36,444 nt of DNA, taken from positions 1 through 36,444 of the forward strand of contig CAMGRA010000002.1 in NCBI GenBank assembly GCA_946061345.1, given 5' to 3'. Position 1 is the stretch's first letter. Each line of letters starts with the position of its first letter. This document shows positions 17,688 through 25,158 of the stretch, piece by piece. The position numbers were made by a program, and so were the translations under genes. The notes under the pieces are model-generated. The model did no database searches and was not told the origin of the DNA. It saw only the letters and a program-made list of their open reading frames with translations. This DNA is from an uncultured Clostridia bacterium. Lineage in GTDB: Bacteria; Bacillota; Clostridia; Oscillospirales; Oscillospiraceae.

Positions 17688-19014
17688 GCTGGCAAAACGT
17701 GCCTGGTTTGCCTATTTCCTGGCCGCTGCCATGCTGGTAGGCGTGCTGGTCATTGTGGTACGCTATGTTGTCAACGGGCCGGACTGGATGCCCTTCCAGA
17801 ACGACGGCGTCATCGTCGACCGCTCCGGGACGGTGCTGATGGACAACACCGATGGCCGTACTCTTGCCGATGACGCGACGGTGCGCGCCTCCATGCTCCA
17901 GATCCTCGGCGACAACGAGGGCTATATCACGCCCTATCTTCTCAACGAATACGGCGACGAGCTGGCCGGCTTCAACCGCATCAGCGGAACGCGCCATATG
18001 GGCGGCGGAGAGGGGAGAATGACCCTGACCCTGAGCGCCTACGTACAGCGGGCCGCCCTCAACGCCCTGAACGGGCAGCACGGCACCGTGGGCGTGTATA
18101 ACTACAAAACCGGCGAGATCCTCTGCATGGTTTCCTCGCCCACCTATGACCCCTGGACCGTGCCCGATGTGGCGGGCAACCCGGAGCAGTACAACGGCGT
18201 CTACGTCAACCGTTTTCTCCATTCGGCCTACGCACCCGGCTCCACCTTCAAGCTGGTGACGGCGGCTGCGGCGCTGGAACGGATTTCGGACATCGAAGAC
18301 AGAACCTTTTACTGTGAGGGCAGCGCCCGGATCGGCAGCGAGACGGTGATCTGCAACGGCGTCCACGGGACGATCAGTTTCCGACAGGCCCTCTGTCAGT
18401 CCTGCAACGTCGCCTTTGCGCAGATCGCCGATGAATTGGGCGCAGACGTGCTGACGAATTATGCCGAACGGTTTGGTATCACCGACAGCCTCTCCTTTGA
18501 CGGATTCATTACAAAGAAAGGCAACTTTGACCTCTCGGAGGCGACGGCCTATGAAGCGGCCTGGGCGGGTGTCGGCCAATACACGGATCAGATCAACCCC
18601 TGCCAGTACATGACCTTCTTGGGAGCCATTGCCAACGGCGGTCAGGCGGCAACGCCCTATCTCGTGGACAAGGTCACTTTCGGCAGCAAGACAAAGTACG
18701 AGGCAAAGACGGAGATGGGGGATAAGATCCTCAGCGCGTCGGCGGCGGATACCCTGGCGGAAATGATGCACTATAACGTGGTCAACAACTACGGCGAGTG
18801 GTATTTCAGCGGCCTCTATGCCGGCGCAAAATCCGGCACGGCGGAACGGGGCGAGGGTCTGACCTCCAACGCGCTGCTGACGGGCTTTGTCCAGAGTGAG
18901 GATTATCCGCTGGCTTTCGTGGTGGTCATCGAAGGCGGCGGCGCAGGCAGTACAGCCTGTACGCCGGTCATCCGTCAGGTTCTCGATGCCTGCGTCGTGG
19001 CGATGGGTTCGTGA
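17680..19014 (+). CDS. Penicillin-binding protein, transpeptidase
   Basis: A 444-residue class B type PBP with an N-terminal membrane anchor (about residues 8-30). The three active-site motifs are intact: S188-T-F-K191, S241-C-N243 and K384-S-G-T. VIVDRSGTVL near residue 45 is the conserved start of the short N-terminal module (D-R-x-G-x-x-L). The protein is shorter than most PBP2/FtsI proteins, with a reduced N-terminal pedestal, resembling the PbpA proteins paired with FtsW-FHA genes in actinobacteria. It cross-links the glycan made by the SEDS partner encoded just upstream. Whether the pair serves elongation, division or sporulation cannot be told. Confidence 0.9.
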   Translation: MNKLAKRAWFAYFLAAAMLVGVLVIVVRYVVNGPDWMPFQNDGVIVDRSGTVLMDNTDGRTLADDATVRASMLQILGDNEGYITPYLLNEYGDELAGFNRISGTRHMGGGEGRMTLTLSAYVQRAALNALNGQHGTVGVYNYKTGEILCMVSSPTYDPWTVPDVAGNPEQYNGVYVNRFLHSAYAPGSTFKLVTAAAALERISDIEDRTFYCEGSARIGSETVICNGVHGTISFRQALCQSCNVAFAQIADELGADVLTNYAERFGITDSLSFDGFITKKGNFDLSEATAYEAAWAGVGQYTDQINPCQYMTFLGAIANGGQAATPYLVDKVTFGSKTKYEAKTEMGDKILSASAADTLAEMMHYNVVNNYGEWYFSGLYAGAKSGTAERGEGLTSNALLTGFVQSEDYPLAFVVVIEGGGAGSTACTPVIRQVLDACVVAMGS

Positions 19015-19063
19015 TGCTTTCGCCGGAGCAGGAAAGAAATACCGAAAAATCAAAAGAAAACAC

Positions 19064-19092
19064 TTGACATCCGGCGATTTATCATGTATGAT
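19064..19092 (+). promoter_or_regulatory. Consensus promoter of tRNA-Ser
   Basis: A perfect -35 box TTGACA (19064-19069), a 17-nt spacer and a near-perfect -10 box TATGAT (19087-19092). The predicted start of transcription is about 30 nt before the tRNA. Confidence 0.9.
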
Positions 19093-19130
19093 ATTCAAGC
19101 TGATTTTGCAGAAGCAAGATCGGCTGAATT

Positions 19131-19222
19131 GGAGAGGTGGCTGAGCTGGCCGAAGGCGCACGACTGGAAATCGTGTAGGCGTTAAAAGCGTCTCGCGGGT
19201 TCGAATCCCGCCCTCTCCGCCA
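19131..19222 (+). tRNA. tRNA-Ser (anticodon GGA)
   Basis: The acceptor stem pairs GGAGAGG with CCTCTCC, and the 3' CCA is encoded (19220-19222). The anticodon arm ACGA-CTGGAAA-TCGT carries GGA, which reads UCC/UCU serine codons. A long variable arm (GGCGTTAAAAGCGTC region) is typical of type II tRNAs such as serine. The T-arm reads GCGGGTTCGAATCCCGC. Confidence 0.95.
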
Positions 19223-19224
19223 TG

Positions 19225-19253
19225 AAAAAAGCACGCGAAAGCGTGCTTTTTTT
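19225..19253 (+). terminator. Intrinsic terminator of tRNA-Ser
   Basis: AAAAAAGCACGC, a GAAA tetraloop and GCGTGCTTTTTTT form a stable hairpin followed by seven T residues, immediately after the CCA end. Confidence 0.92.
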
Positions 19254-19260
19254 CAATGAT

Positions 19261-19412
19261 ATCCGTCCTTGGGGAACGGATGATATACTTGACAGTATGA
19301 TATCTGCTTCGCAGATGATATACGCTTCGCGTATGAGGGGAACGGATATTATATCATATTTGCAAAGCAAATATATCATGCGGCGTAAGCCGTATATCAC
19401 CTCGCGCAGCGA
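19261..19412. repeat. Cluster of seven small tandem palindromes
   Basis: Seven short inverted repeats in a row, most separated by ATGATAT-like spacers: ATCCGT/ACGGAT (19261-19281), ATACT/AGTAT (19285-19298), ATCTGC/GCAGAT (19302-19316), ATACGC/GCGTAT (19320-19334), ATATTTGC/GCAAATAT (19356-19374), ATGCGGC/GCCGTAT with one G-U pair (19378-19395) and TCGC/GCGA (19402-19412). Loops of TTC or similar 3-4 nt recur. There is no coding sense on either strand; it looks like a palindromic intergenic repeat element inserted behind a tRNA gene. Confidence 0.75.
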
Positions 19413-19427
19413 TATAAATTTGAATAA

Positions 19428-19455
19428 GGCTGGATCCTGATCCCGGAATCCAGCC
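19428..19455 (-). terminator. Terminator-like hairpin after the SLH protein gene
   Basis: GGCTGGAT pairs with ATCCAGCC around a 12-nt loop, 8 nt beyond the stop codon of the - strand gene. On the - strand it is followed by TTATTCAAATTT, a weak T-rich tract. Confidence 0.55.
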
Positions 19456-19463
19456 CATTTTCT

Positions 19464-22400
19464 TTATTTGCCGAACTTTTCCACAAAGCGCATGAGCACC
19501 GTTGCGATTTCCGCGCGGGTGGCGCTGCTTGCGGGGAGAATGTAGGTTTTGCCGCCCTCGGCGGAGCCTTGGATGATCTCCTCGGCAACGGCCCAGCTCA
19601 TGGCCTCTTTTGCGTAGCTGCGGACCTGATCTGCGTCGGGGAAGCCGTCCAGATCGGCACGGGCTTCGCTGACCTTGCCCTTGTAGTCCGTGTAGCGGTA
19701 GAGGATCGTAACCATCTGCTCGCGGGTCACGGGATCGTCCGGGGCAAATACGCCGTCGGAAACGCCGTTGACGATTTGGTTGGCGGCGGCCCAGCAGACC
19801 GCGTCGGTGTACCAGCTTTCGTCCACATCCTTGAACGGATTCTCAAGGCCGGAAACGTCGGGGTTGCCCTCTGCCCGGTACAGGACTGTGACCAGCATGG
19901 CACGGGTCATCTCCGTCTGCGGCTCAAAGGTGTCTTTTCCCATGCCGTTCATCAGACCGTTGACGCTGGTGTATTTCACCGCCTCGTAGAACCAGTCGGT
20001 CTCATTGACATCGGTATAGGGATTCACGAAGGGGACTTCCGGCATCTCTATGGTCACATCGCTCATGTCATAGAGGGAGGTCTGGCCGCCCAGGAAGCGG
20101 TAGTAGGCAGTCAAAGCGTAGTAGCCCTGCTCTGTTGCCATACCGTCACGGTCACCGCTGGGAAGATGACAGAAGCCACCGCCTTCCACATAATAGTCAC
20201 ACAGGGCGTCAACTGCACTGCGTCCGTTCTTGATAAAACGGACATCGGTGTTCGGGTCGATACCCAAGGCTGTCAGGGCGGCGATCACCTGAGCGGAAGA
20301 TTCCGCGTTGGCGGTATTCCAGGAGCCGTAGCCGCCGTCTTTCTGCTGAGCTTCGGAGAGAAGCGCGAGGGCAGCGTCAACAGCCACCTTTACCGCTTCA
20401 TTTCCGCTGTAGTAGGGAGCCAGTGCCTGCAGCGCCATGGCGGTCATATCCGGATCGCCGATGTCGCCGGAGAGCGCCCAGCCGCCGTCCTCCAACTGCG
20501 CGGAGAGAATGTAGGCGATCAGCTTTTCGCGGGTGACCTGTTCTGCGCCCTCGGGTGCGGCGGGGATCTCATACTTGCCGCTGTCAAAGGCAATCAGTGC
20601 CCAGACCGGGCCGTTGATGCCCTGCTTTGTCAGGTATGCCATATCGGTCAAACCCTGCAGCAGATCGTGACCGTCCACGTCGGTGACATCCTTTCCCATG
20701 GCAGTCAGGGCGAGAATGACGCGGGAATTGTCCGTGGATTTCGAGCGGTGGAGCTGCTCTGCATCGTTGATATTCTGCTTAACGTAGTCAACCACGTTGT
20801 CATAGTAGGCATCAGGCACGTCCCGGCCGCTTCTGGCAAGGCCAATGATGATCCAATCACCGCCAACGGAGCCGACCGCGGGTGTTTGCTCCGCGGACAG
20901 AGCTTCCAGATAGCTGCCGGTGGCCAGATAGATGGTTTCCACGTCGGCGTGGGGCAGCTTCAGGATCGCAAGAAGGGCCTCCGCCTCCGTCAGCACGTCG
21001 TAGTTGGTGACCAGGACCTTTTGGGCATCGGTCAGGGCATCGTAAGCCGTCCGGGCGGCGTTGATGGCCGTTTCAGATTCCGCCGTGACGGCGCCGATGG
21101 CGTCGATCAGCCCGATGACTGCATCGGCTGCAAGCTGATCCTTTGCCGCCTGGGTCATTCCCAGGGCGAAAACGTTGCTGCTGTCGTTTTTATAGTAGAG
21201 CGCGCCGTCGCTGCCTGCAATGACGCTGCAAACACAGAACTGTTCATAGCCTGCCGCGTCGTACAGGGTGGTCTGGACTGCCTCAGAGCCGTCGGCCTTT
21301 GCCTTGATCACGTTGAGTCCGCCTGGGTTGGCGTTATAGGTGACATAGAGATAGACATAGCCGCTTGCCTCATAAGCAGTGGAAAGTAGGATGGAACACT
21401 GGGGATAGGCCGGTTCCTCCACGGACCAGAGGATCTCCATCGAGTCCGCGTCCACGGCAATGATATTATTGCTGCCGGACCAGTTTCCCACGCCGAGATA
21501 AACGATGCCGTTATAGACGACCGGCGTGCCGGTGGAAGCGCTGCCGCAGGCCGAGCAGTCCTTCACGGTCAGATCGGACAGAACGCCGGTTTCTGCATCC
21601 AGGGCAGCGCGGCAAAGGCTGGCGTTGTTCAGAGTGAAGTAGACCTTGCCATCCTCATAGCACACGGTGGAGCGAATCGAGCCGTCACCAACAGTCAGAT
21701 CAGAAATGAGAGCGCCGGTATCCTTGTCGCGGCTGAAGATATGGCCGCTGTCGCTGCCGCAGACCACATAATCACCGACGACTACCGCGCCTGCCCAGTA
21801 GTAGCCCATTTCGTCCGTCTGCCGCCAAACCAGAGAGCCGTCCGCTGCATCCAGACAGACGAAGGCGTATTCCCCGTTGTAGCCGAAGCCTACGTAGATC
21901 TTCCCGTCGGCGCAGGCAATGGGGCTCTGTGCCTGACCGCCCAGAGCGTCGGAATAGGTCCAGAGCGCCTCCAGTGTTTTGGCGTTGAAGGCCTGAATGG
22001 TGCCGCCGCCCAACGGGCAGAAGATGATCCCGTCTGCATAGGCAGCGGGTACGGAGCCCCAGCTTGTCGAGGCGCACATCTGCGCGGAAGCCAGAACCTC
22101 GCCGGTCTCCAGGCTCAGCTTTTTGATGGAATTGCCGTAGAGCACCACCAGACTGTCGTCTACGATCAGCATGGGGCTGGGAGCATCCGACCAACCGGAG
22201 GAGTGCTTGACGGCCCACTTCAGTTCCGTTTCTTCCGCACTGCGCGGCGTAGCGGCGCTTGTCACGCCGTTATTTTGGCTGTTGCCGCGGAAGCTGGGCC
22301 AATCCGCGCCGACAGAAGGATCCACCTCGTCCGGCAGATCGACGGTGATGGTGTAGGTGGTGGGGGTCGCGCCGGAATTCATGGATTCGCCGGTGCCGAC

Positions 22401-23096
22401 CTCCAGGGTAAGCACGGTGCCGTCCGTTACGGGAACGGTGGCGGTGCGCTTATACTCTGTTTCGCCCGCCATAATGTGTACCTGAAAATTCTTGTTGGTC
22501 GCGGTGGGCGTCACGACGATGCCTTCCGTGCCGGCAGGAAGCGCCAGGGTATATTCCAGCGTTTCGGACGCGAAAGCAGGGGAGAGGGTACCCTTGCTGA
22601 AGGCGAGGGCCTTCAGACTGGTGTCGTTGCTGCCCCAGTCGCTGCCCAGATCTGTGCCGTAATCGCAGGAGTACAGGATGGCGATCTCGTCGCCTGCTTC
22701 CAGAGTTCCGTCAGCGACGGTGTAGTGCTCAAAGCCGTAGTTGGTAAACCAGTCGTTCAGGGTGCCCATCCAGCCCGACATGGCGCCGCCGTCATAAGCG
22801 GCTAGGCCGTCCACACTGCTGATGTAGCCGCTGTCCAGGCCCTCAGCAGTCAGATTTGCTTCCTCCAGTGCCACACCGACACAGCTCAACATGGTAGAGC
22901 TTTCGTCGATCTCTACCCATGTGTCCACAAGGGTACCGGCCCAGGGAGCGCCGTCTTCCACGGAAAGTGTGTTGTTCTCCACGGTCACGTGTACCTGATC
23001 CTTTGTCTCGTCCCGCTCGGCGGCAAGGGCCGAGAAGGGGACAAGGCTCAGGACCATGGCAAGGACCAGGAGAAGGCTTACAATTCGTTTCTTCAT
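19464..23096 (-). CDS. SLH-anchored DUF4430 / PQQ-propeller / alpha-toroid surface protein
   Basis: A 1210-residue secreted multidomain protein. Residues 1-26 are a signal peptide (lysines, hydrophobic core, ALAA). About 35-155 form a DUF4430 domain (GWMGTLNDWFTNYG and AGDEIAILYSCDYG), related to the beta domain of transcobalamin. About 158-254 is a cadherin-like beta-sandwich. About 265-665 is a PQQ-type beta-propeller (WPSFRGNSQNNG start, repeated YADGIIFCPL-like and LDAADGSLVW-like blades). About 725-1015 is an alpha/alpha toroid with DGGWALSG, DPDMTAMALQAL and KDGGYGSW repeats, as in terpene cyclases and the alpha domain of intrinsic factor. Three SLH domains (1020-1210) hold it to the wall. 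ATG 23096 has GGAGG at 7-nt spacing; ATG 23102 is too close. The cobalamin riboswitch upstream points to corrinoid binding at the cell surface. The function is inferred. Confidence 0.87.
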   Translation of the reverse strand: MKKRIVSLLLVLAMVLSLVPFSALAAERDETKDQVHVTVENNTLSVEDGAPWAGTLVDTWVEIDESSTMLSCVGVALEEANLTAEGLDSGYISSVDGLAAYDGGAMSGWMGTLNDWFTNYGFEHYTVADGTLEAGDEIAILYSCDYGTDLGSDWGSNDTSLKALAFSKGTLSPAFASETLEYTLALPAGTEGIVVTPTATNKNFQVHIMAGETEYKRTATVPVTDGTVLTLEVGTGESMNSGATPTTYTITVDLPDEVDPSVGADWPSFRGNSQNNGVTSAATPRSAEETELKWAVKHSSGWSDAPSPMLIVDDSLVVLYGNSIKKLSLETGEVLASAQMCASTSWGSVPAAYADGIIFCPLGGGTIQAFNAKTLEALWTYSDALGGQAQSPIACADGKIYVGFGYNGEYAFVCLDAADGSLVWRQTDEMGYYWAGAVVVGDYVVCGSDSGHIFSRDKDTGALISDLTVGDGSIRSTVCYEDGKVYFTLNNASLCRAALDAETGVLSDLTVKDCSACGSASTGTPVVYNGIVYLGVGNWSGSNNIIAVDADSMEILWSVEEPAYPQCSILLSTAYEASGYVYLYVTYNANPGGLNVIKAKADGSEAVQTTLYDAAGYEQFCVCSVIAGSDGALYYKNDSSNVFALGMTQAAKDQLAADAVIGLIDAIGAVTAESETAINAARTAYDALTDAQKVLVTNYDVLTEAEALLAILKLPHADVETIYLATGSYLEALSAEQTPAVGSVGGDWIIIGLARSGRDVPDAYYDNVVDYVKQNINDAEQLHRSKSTDNSRVILALTAMGKDVTDVDGHDLLQGLTDMAYLTKQGINGPVWALIAFDSGKYEIPAAPEGAEQVTREKLIAYILSAQLEDGGWALSGDIGDPDMTAMALQALAPYYSGNEAVKVAVDAALALLSEAQQKDGGYGSWNTANAESSAQVIAALTALGIDPNTDVRFIKNGRSAVDALCDYYVEGGGFCHLPSGDRDGMATEQGYYALTAYYRFLGGQTSLYDMSDVTIEMPEVPFVNPYTDVNETDWFYEAVKYTSVNGLMNGMGKDTFEPQTEMTRAMLVTVLYRAEGNPDVSGLENPFKDVDESWYTDAVCWAAANQIVNGVSDGVFAPDDPVTREQMVTILYRYTDYKGKVSEARADLDGFPDADQVRSYAKEAMSWAVAEEIIQGSAEGGKTYILPASSATRAEIATVLMRFVEKFGK

Positions 23097-23206
23097 TGTC
23101 ATACCTCCAAGCAAAGAATTGGTTGAAGTGTCTTGCATCCGGCCTGCCTTTTCGGCAGACGCGATAGCGCGGCCCCTTTGCCGGGACAGTCCTTTTGCAA
23201 GGCGGC

Positions 23207-23244
23207 AAAGAAAAGCTGCGGCGACCGATCATGGTCGCCGCAGC
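23207..23244 (-). terminator. Riboswitch-controlled terminator
   Basis: On the - strand a 12-bp stem, GCTGCGGCGACC paired with GGTCGCCGCAGC around six bases, is followed by TTTTCTTT. It lies between the cobalamin riboswitch and the start codon of the SLH protein gene and is its likely expression platform. Just beyond it CTTTGCCG and CGGCAAAG form an alternative 8-bp pairing (23190-23211 area) that may compete. Confidence 0.8.
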
Positions 23245-23303
23245 CGTTTTTCCGCGCACAAAGCAGCCAGCGCTCCGTACTTGCAGAGCCTGACCGAGGA
23301 CAC

Positions 23304-23489
23304 CGCTTGAGCAGGTCTCCTGACTTGCGTATTTACAGCACCCCCGCAGCCTTCTCAGAGCAAAGCTCCAATGACCGGCTTTCGCCATGCAGGGTGCCTC
23401 CACGCTTACAGTGGCGGTACCGTTCGTGAGTTTCACACGATTCCCTATTCTCCCGTGGGCTTGCCTGCAAGCCGTTGGGCACTCAAACG
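23304..23489 (-). ncRNA. Cobalamin riboswitch (upstream of SLH protein gene)
   Basis: Read on the - strand this 186-nt segment has the core of the classical B12 riboswitch: GGGAAT, then GTGAAACTCAC, ACGGTACC followed by GCCACTGTAA (B12 box), AAGCCGG, CATTGGAG with CTGAGAAG, and AAGTCAGGAGACCTGC near the 3' end. P1 is formed by CGTTTGAG at the 5' end and CTCAAGCG at the 3' end (one G-U pair). A terminator follows, so high cobalamin should switch off the gene for the SLH-anchored protein. Confidence 0.95.
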
Positions 23490-23508
23490 TTATTCACTTT
23501 CTGCTTAA

Positions 23509-23537
23509 AAAATAGCACTGAAAACCGGCTTTGTCAA
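23509..23537 (-). promoter_or_regulatory. Promoter of the riboswitch-SLH protein transcript
   Basis: On the - strand TTGACA (23537-23532) and TATTTT (23514-23509) are separated by exactly 17 nt. Transcription would begin near 23500, just ahead of riboswitch P1. Confidence 0.75.
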
Positions 23538-23606
23538 TCGAATCCTGAAAAAAGGATTGCGCCGGAAAGAAAAATGTGCTACCATGAATACAACGGCAGT
23601 TGCCTG

Positions 23607-23612
23607 TATACT
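23607..23612 (+). promoter_or_regulatory. Possible -10 box for the cobamide operon
   Basis: TATACT lies 11 nt before the 5' end of the + strand riboswitch, as expected for a -10 box; an overlapping TATATA follows. No good -35 box is seen at the right distance, so the exact promoter is uncertain. Confidence 0.4.
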
Positions 23613-23622
23613 TTATATACGA

Positions 23623-23758
23623 ATCACGGTTGAATTGGAATGGGAAAATCCCAACGGTACCAAGCCGCCGTAGACGGACAGAAAGCCGCACAAGGCCATT
23701 GGAGCGATCTGAGAAGACCTGTGCAAAGGGTGTCCGGAGTCGGAATACGGACCGTGAT
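23623..23758 (+). ncRNA. Cobalamin riboswitch (leader of the uptake/remodelling operon)
   Basis: This 136-nt segment is a compact relative of the - strand riboswitch. P1 is a perfect 8-bp pairing of ATCACGGT (23623-23630) with ACCGTGAT (23751-23758). Inside are GGGAA, AACGGTACC, CATTGGAG with CTGAGAAG, exactly as in the other riboswitch, and AGTCGGAATACGGAC near the 3' end in place of AGTCAGGAGACCTG. The B12-box region is shortened (AAGCCGCCGTAGACGG), suggesting the class II or another variant form. A terminator at 23835 forms the expression platform. Confidence 0.82.
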
Positions 23759-23834
23759 CGAAGCAGAGAGACTCTTGGGGATGGTCTGTCGGCTTTTTCT
23801 GCGCCCTGCGAATGGGCTTATTTGTGCGTCTGAA

Positions 23835-23857
23835 AGTCCCCGAACGGGGACTTTTTT
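23835..23857 (+). terminator. Riboswitch-controlled terminator before the DUF4430 gene
   Basis: AGTCCCC, loop GAAC, GGGGACT and a run of six T form a strong hairpin 20 nt before the ribosome binding site at 23867. It lies 76 nt beyond the riboswitch, so premature termination under high cobalamin is expected. Confidence 0.87.
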
Positions 23858-23877
23858 CTCGTCTATGGAGGCTTTTT

Positions 23878-25146
23878 ATGAAAAAGCGGATCGCAAATTT
23901 CATTATGATCGCCGTCATCGTGCTCATAGCCGCCGTTGGAGTTCTGGCGGTGGGGCATATCCAGGGCTGGTTCGACAAGGCCGACGGGGAGAACGCCGTG
24001 CTTTCCGCAGTGCGCGGGATCGTGACCGTGGAGCGCGGCGGCGTTGCCTATGATGCCGAAGCGGGCACCGTTCTCCGGCAGGGAGACCGGCTGACGGCTT
24101 CTTACGGTGCCACGGCAACGATTCAGGTGGGCGGCGGCTGGCTGACCATGGGCGAAAAGACGGAGCTGTCGGTCACGGAGCCTTCGGCAGACGGCTTTGC
24201 CGCGGCGGTGGCCTCCGGCGAGGTATTTTTCTGCGCCGAAACGCCCATGACAGTCGCCTTTGACCGTTACGAGGCCGTTTTTTTTGATGCCGTGGCATCT
24301 CTCAGCGTTCGCAGCGGCGCCCGGAGCATCAGTGTCTATGAGGGAACTGTCTCCTGCGAAGATAACGAAGCCCGGGCAGGGCAGATGCTCAACCTGATCG
24401 GGGATGACTGCAGTGTAGCGGCCTGCCGGATCGAGTCGCTGAATGATTTTTTGATCGTACAGCTCCGCGCCGCCAACGAGACCCGCTCACTCTGCTTCAC
24501 CAATGAGGACCTCGACCGGCTGGTGGCAGACCGTCAGGCCTCCATGCAGGCGCTTTTGACAGCTCCGACCCAACCGGAGGCCTCTGGGGAGCCGTCAGAG
24601 GAAACAGAGCCTTCTTTCGCAGAAACGCAGGAAAACACCGCGCCCTCCATAGCGCCGACAGAGAAGCCGACGGAAGCTACACAGGCTGCATCCCCGACGG
24701 AAACGGAGCCCTCCGAGACCCAGCCGGAGGAGACGGAACCTCCCGTAAAAAACACCTGCACTGTTTCCATCCGATGCGACACGATTCTGAATAACATGGA
24801 CAATCTTGCGCCGGGCAAAGCGGAATTTGTCCCCGGCGACGGCTTCATTCTCTATCCCGTCACCGTGGAATTTGAGGAGGGTGAGACGGCCTTTGACGTG
24901 CTGACCCGCGTCTGCACAACCTATGGCATCCAGATCGAATACAGCTGGACGCCCATGTATGACAGCTACTACATCGAGGGCATCGGCCACCTGTACGAAT
25001 TTGACTGCGGCAGCGAGTCGGGCTGGATGTATAAGGTCAACGGCTGGTTCCCCAACTACGGCTGCTCCGTCTACACGCTGAAAGACGGCGACAGCATTGC
25101 CTGGTGCTATACCTGCACCGGCCTGGGGGCCGACATCGGCGGCTGA
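23878..25146 (+). CDS. Membrane-anchored FecR-like / DUF4430 protein
   Basis: A 422-residue protein. Residues 5-26 form a single membrane segment. About 40-150 resemble the FecR domain (VRGIVTVERGG, GDRLTASYGATATIQVGGGW). About 227-290 is a linker rich in Thr, Pro, Glu and Ser, typical of exported, wall-spanning proteins. About 292-422 is a DUF4430 domain: EEGETAFDVLTRVCTTYG, SESGWMYKVNGWFPNYG and GDSIAWCYTC match the family, which resembles the cobalamin-capping beta domain of transcobalamin. ATG 23878 has GGAGG at 6-nt spacing; the frame extends further upstream but through the terminator. It is the first gene of the riboswitch-controlled operon and probably presents corrinoid to the ECF transporter. 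Binding itself is inferred. Confidence 0.85.
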   Translation: MKKRIANFIMIAVIVLIAAVGVLAVGHIQGWFDKADGENAVLSAVRGIVTVERGGVAYDAEAGTVLRQGDRLTASYGATATIQVGGGWLTMGEKTELSVTEPSADGFAAAVASGEVFFCAETPMTVAFDRYEAVFFDAVASLSVRSGARSISVYEGTVSCEDNEARAGQMLNLIGDDCSVAACRIESLNDFLIVQLRAANETRSLCFTNEDLDRLVADRQASMQALLTAPTQPEASGEPSEETEPSFAETQENTAPSIAPTEKPTEATQAASPTETEPSETQPEETEPPVKNTCTVSIRCDTILNNMDNLAPGKAEFVPGDGFILYPVTVEFEEGETAFDVLTRVCTTYGIQIEYSWTPMYDSYYIEGIGHLYEFDCGSESGWMYKVNGWFPNYGCSVYTLKDGDSIAWCYTCTGLGADIGG

Positions 25147-25158
25147 GTGGAGTAGCAT

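Noticed and set aside
17608..19161. A 517-residue open frame on the - strand
   Set aside because: It is opposite the PBP gene with intact catalytic motifs and runs through the tRNA promoter and into the tRNA; no family resemblance.
19569..21389. A 606-residue open frame on the + strand
   Set aside because: It is antisense to the SLH-anchored protein, whose domains are clear. The composition is that of a shadow frame.
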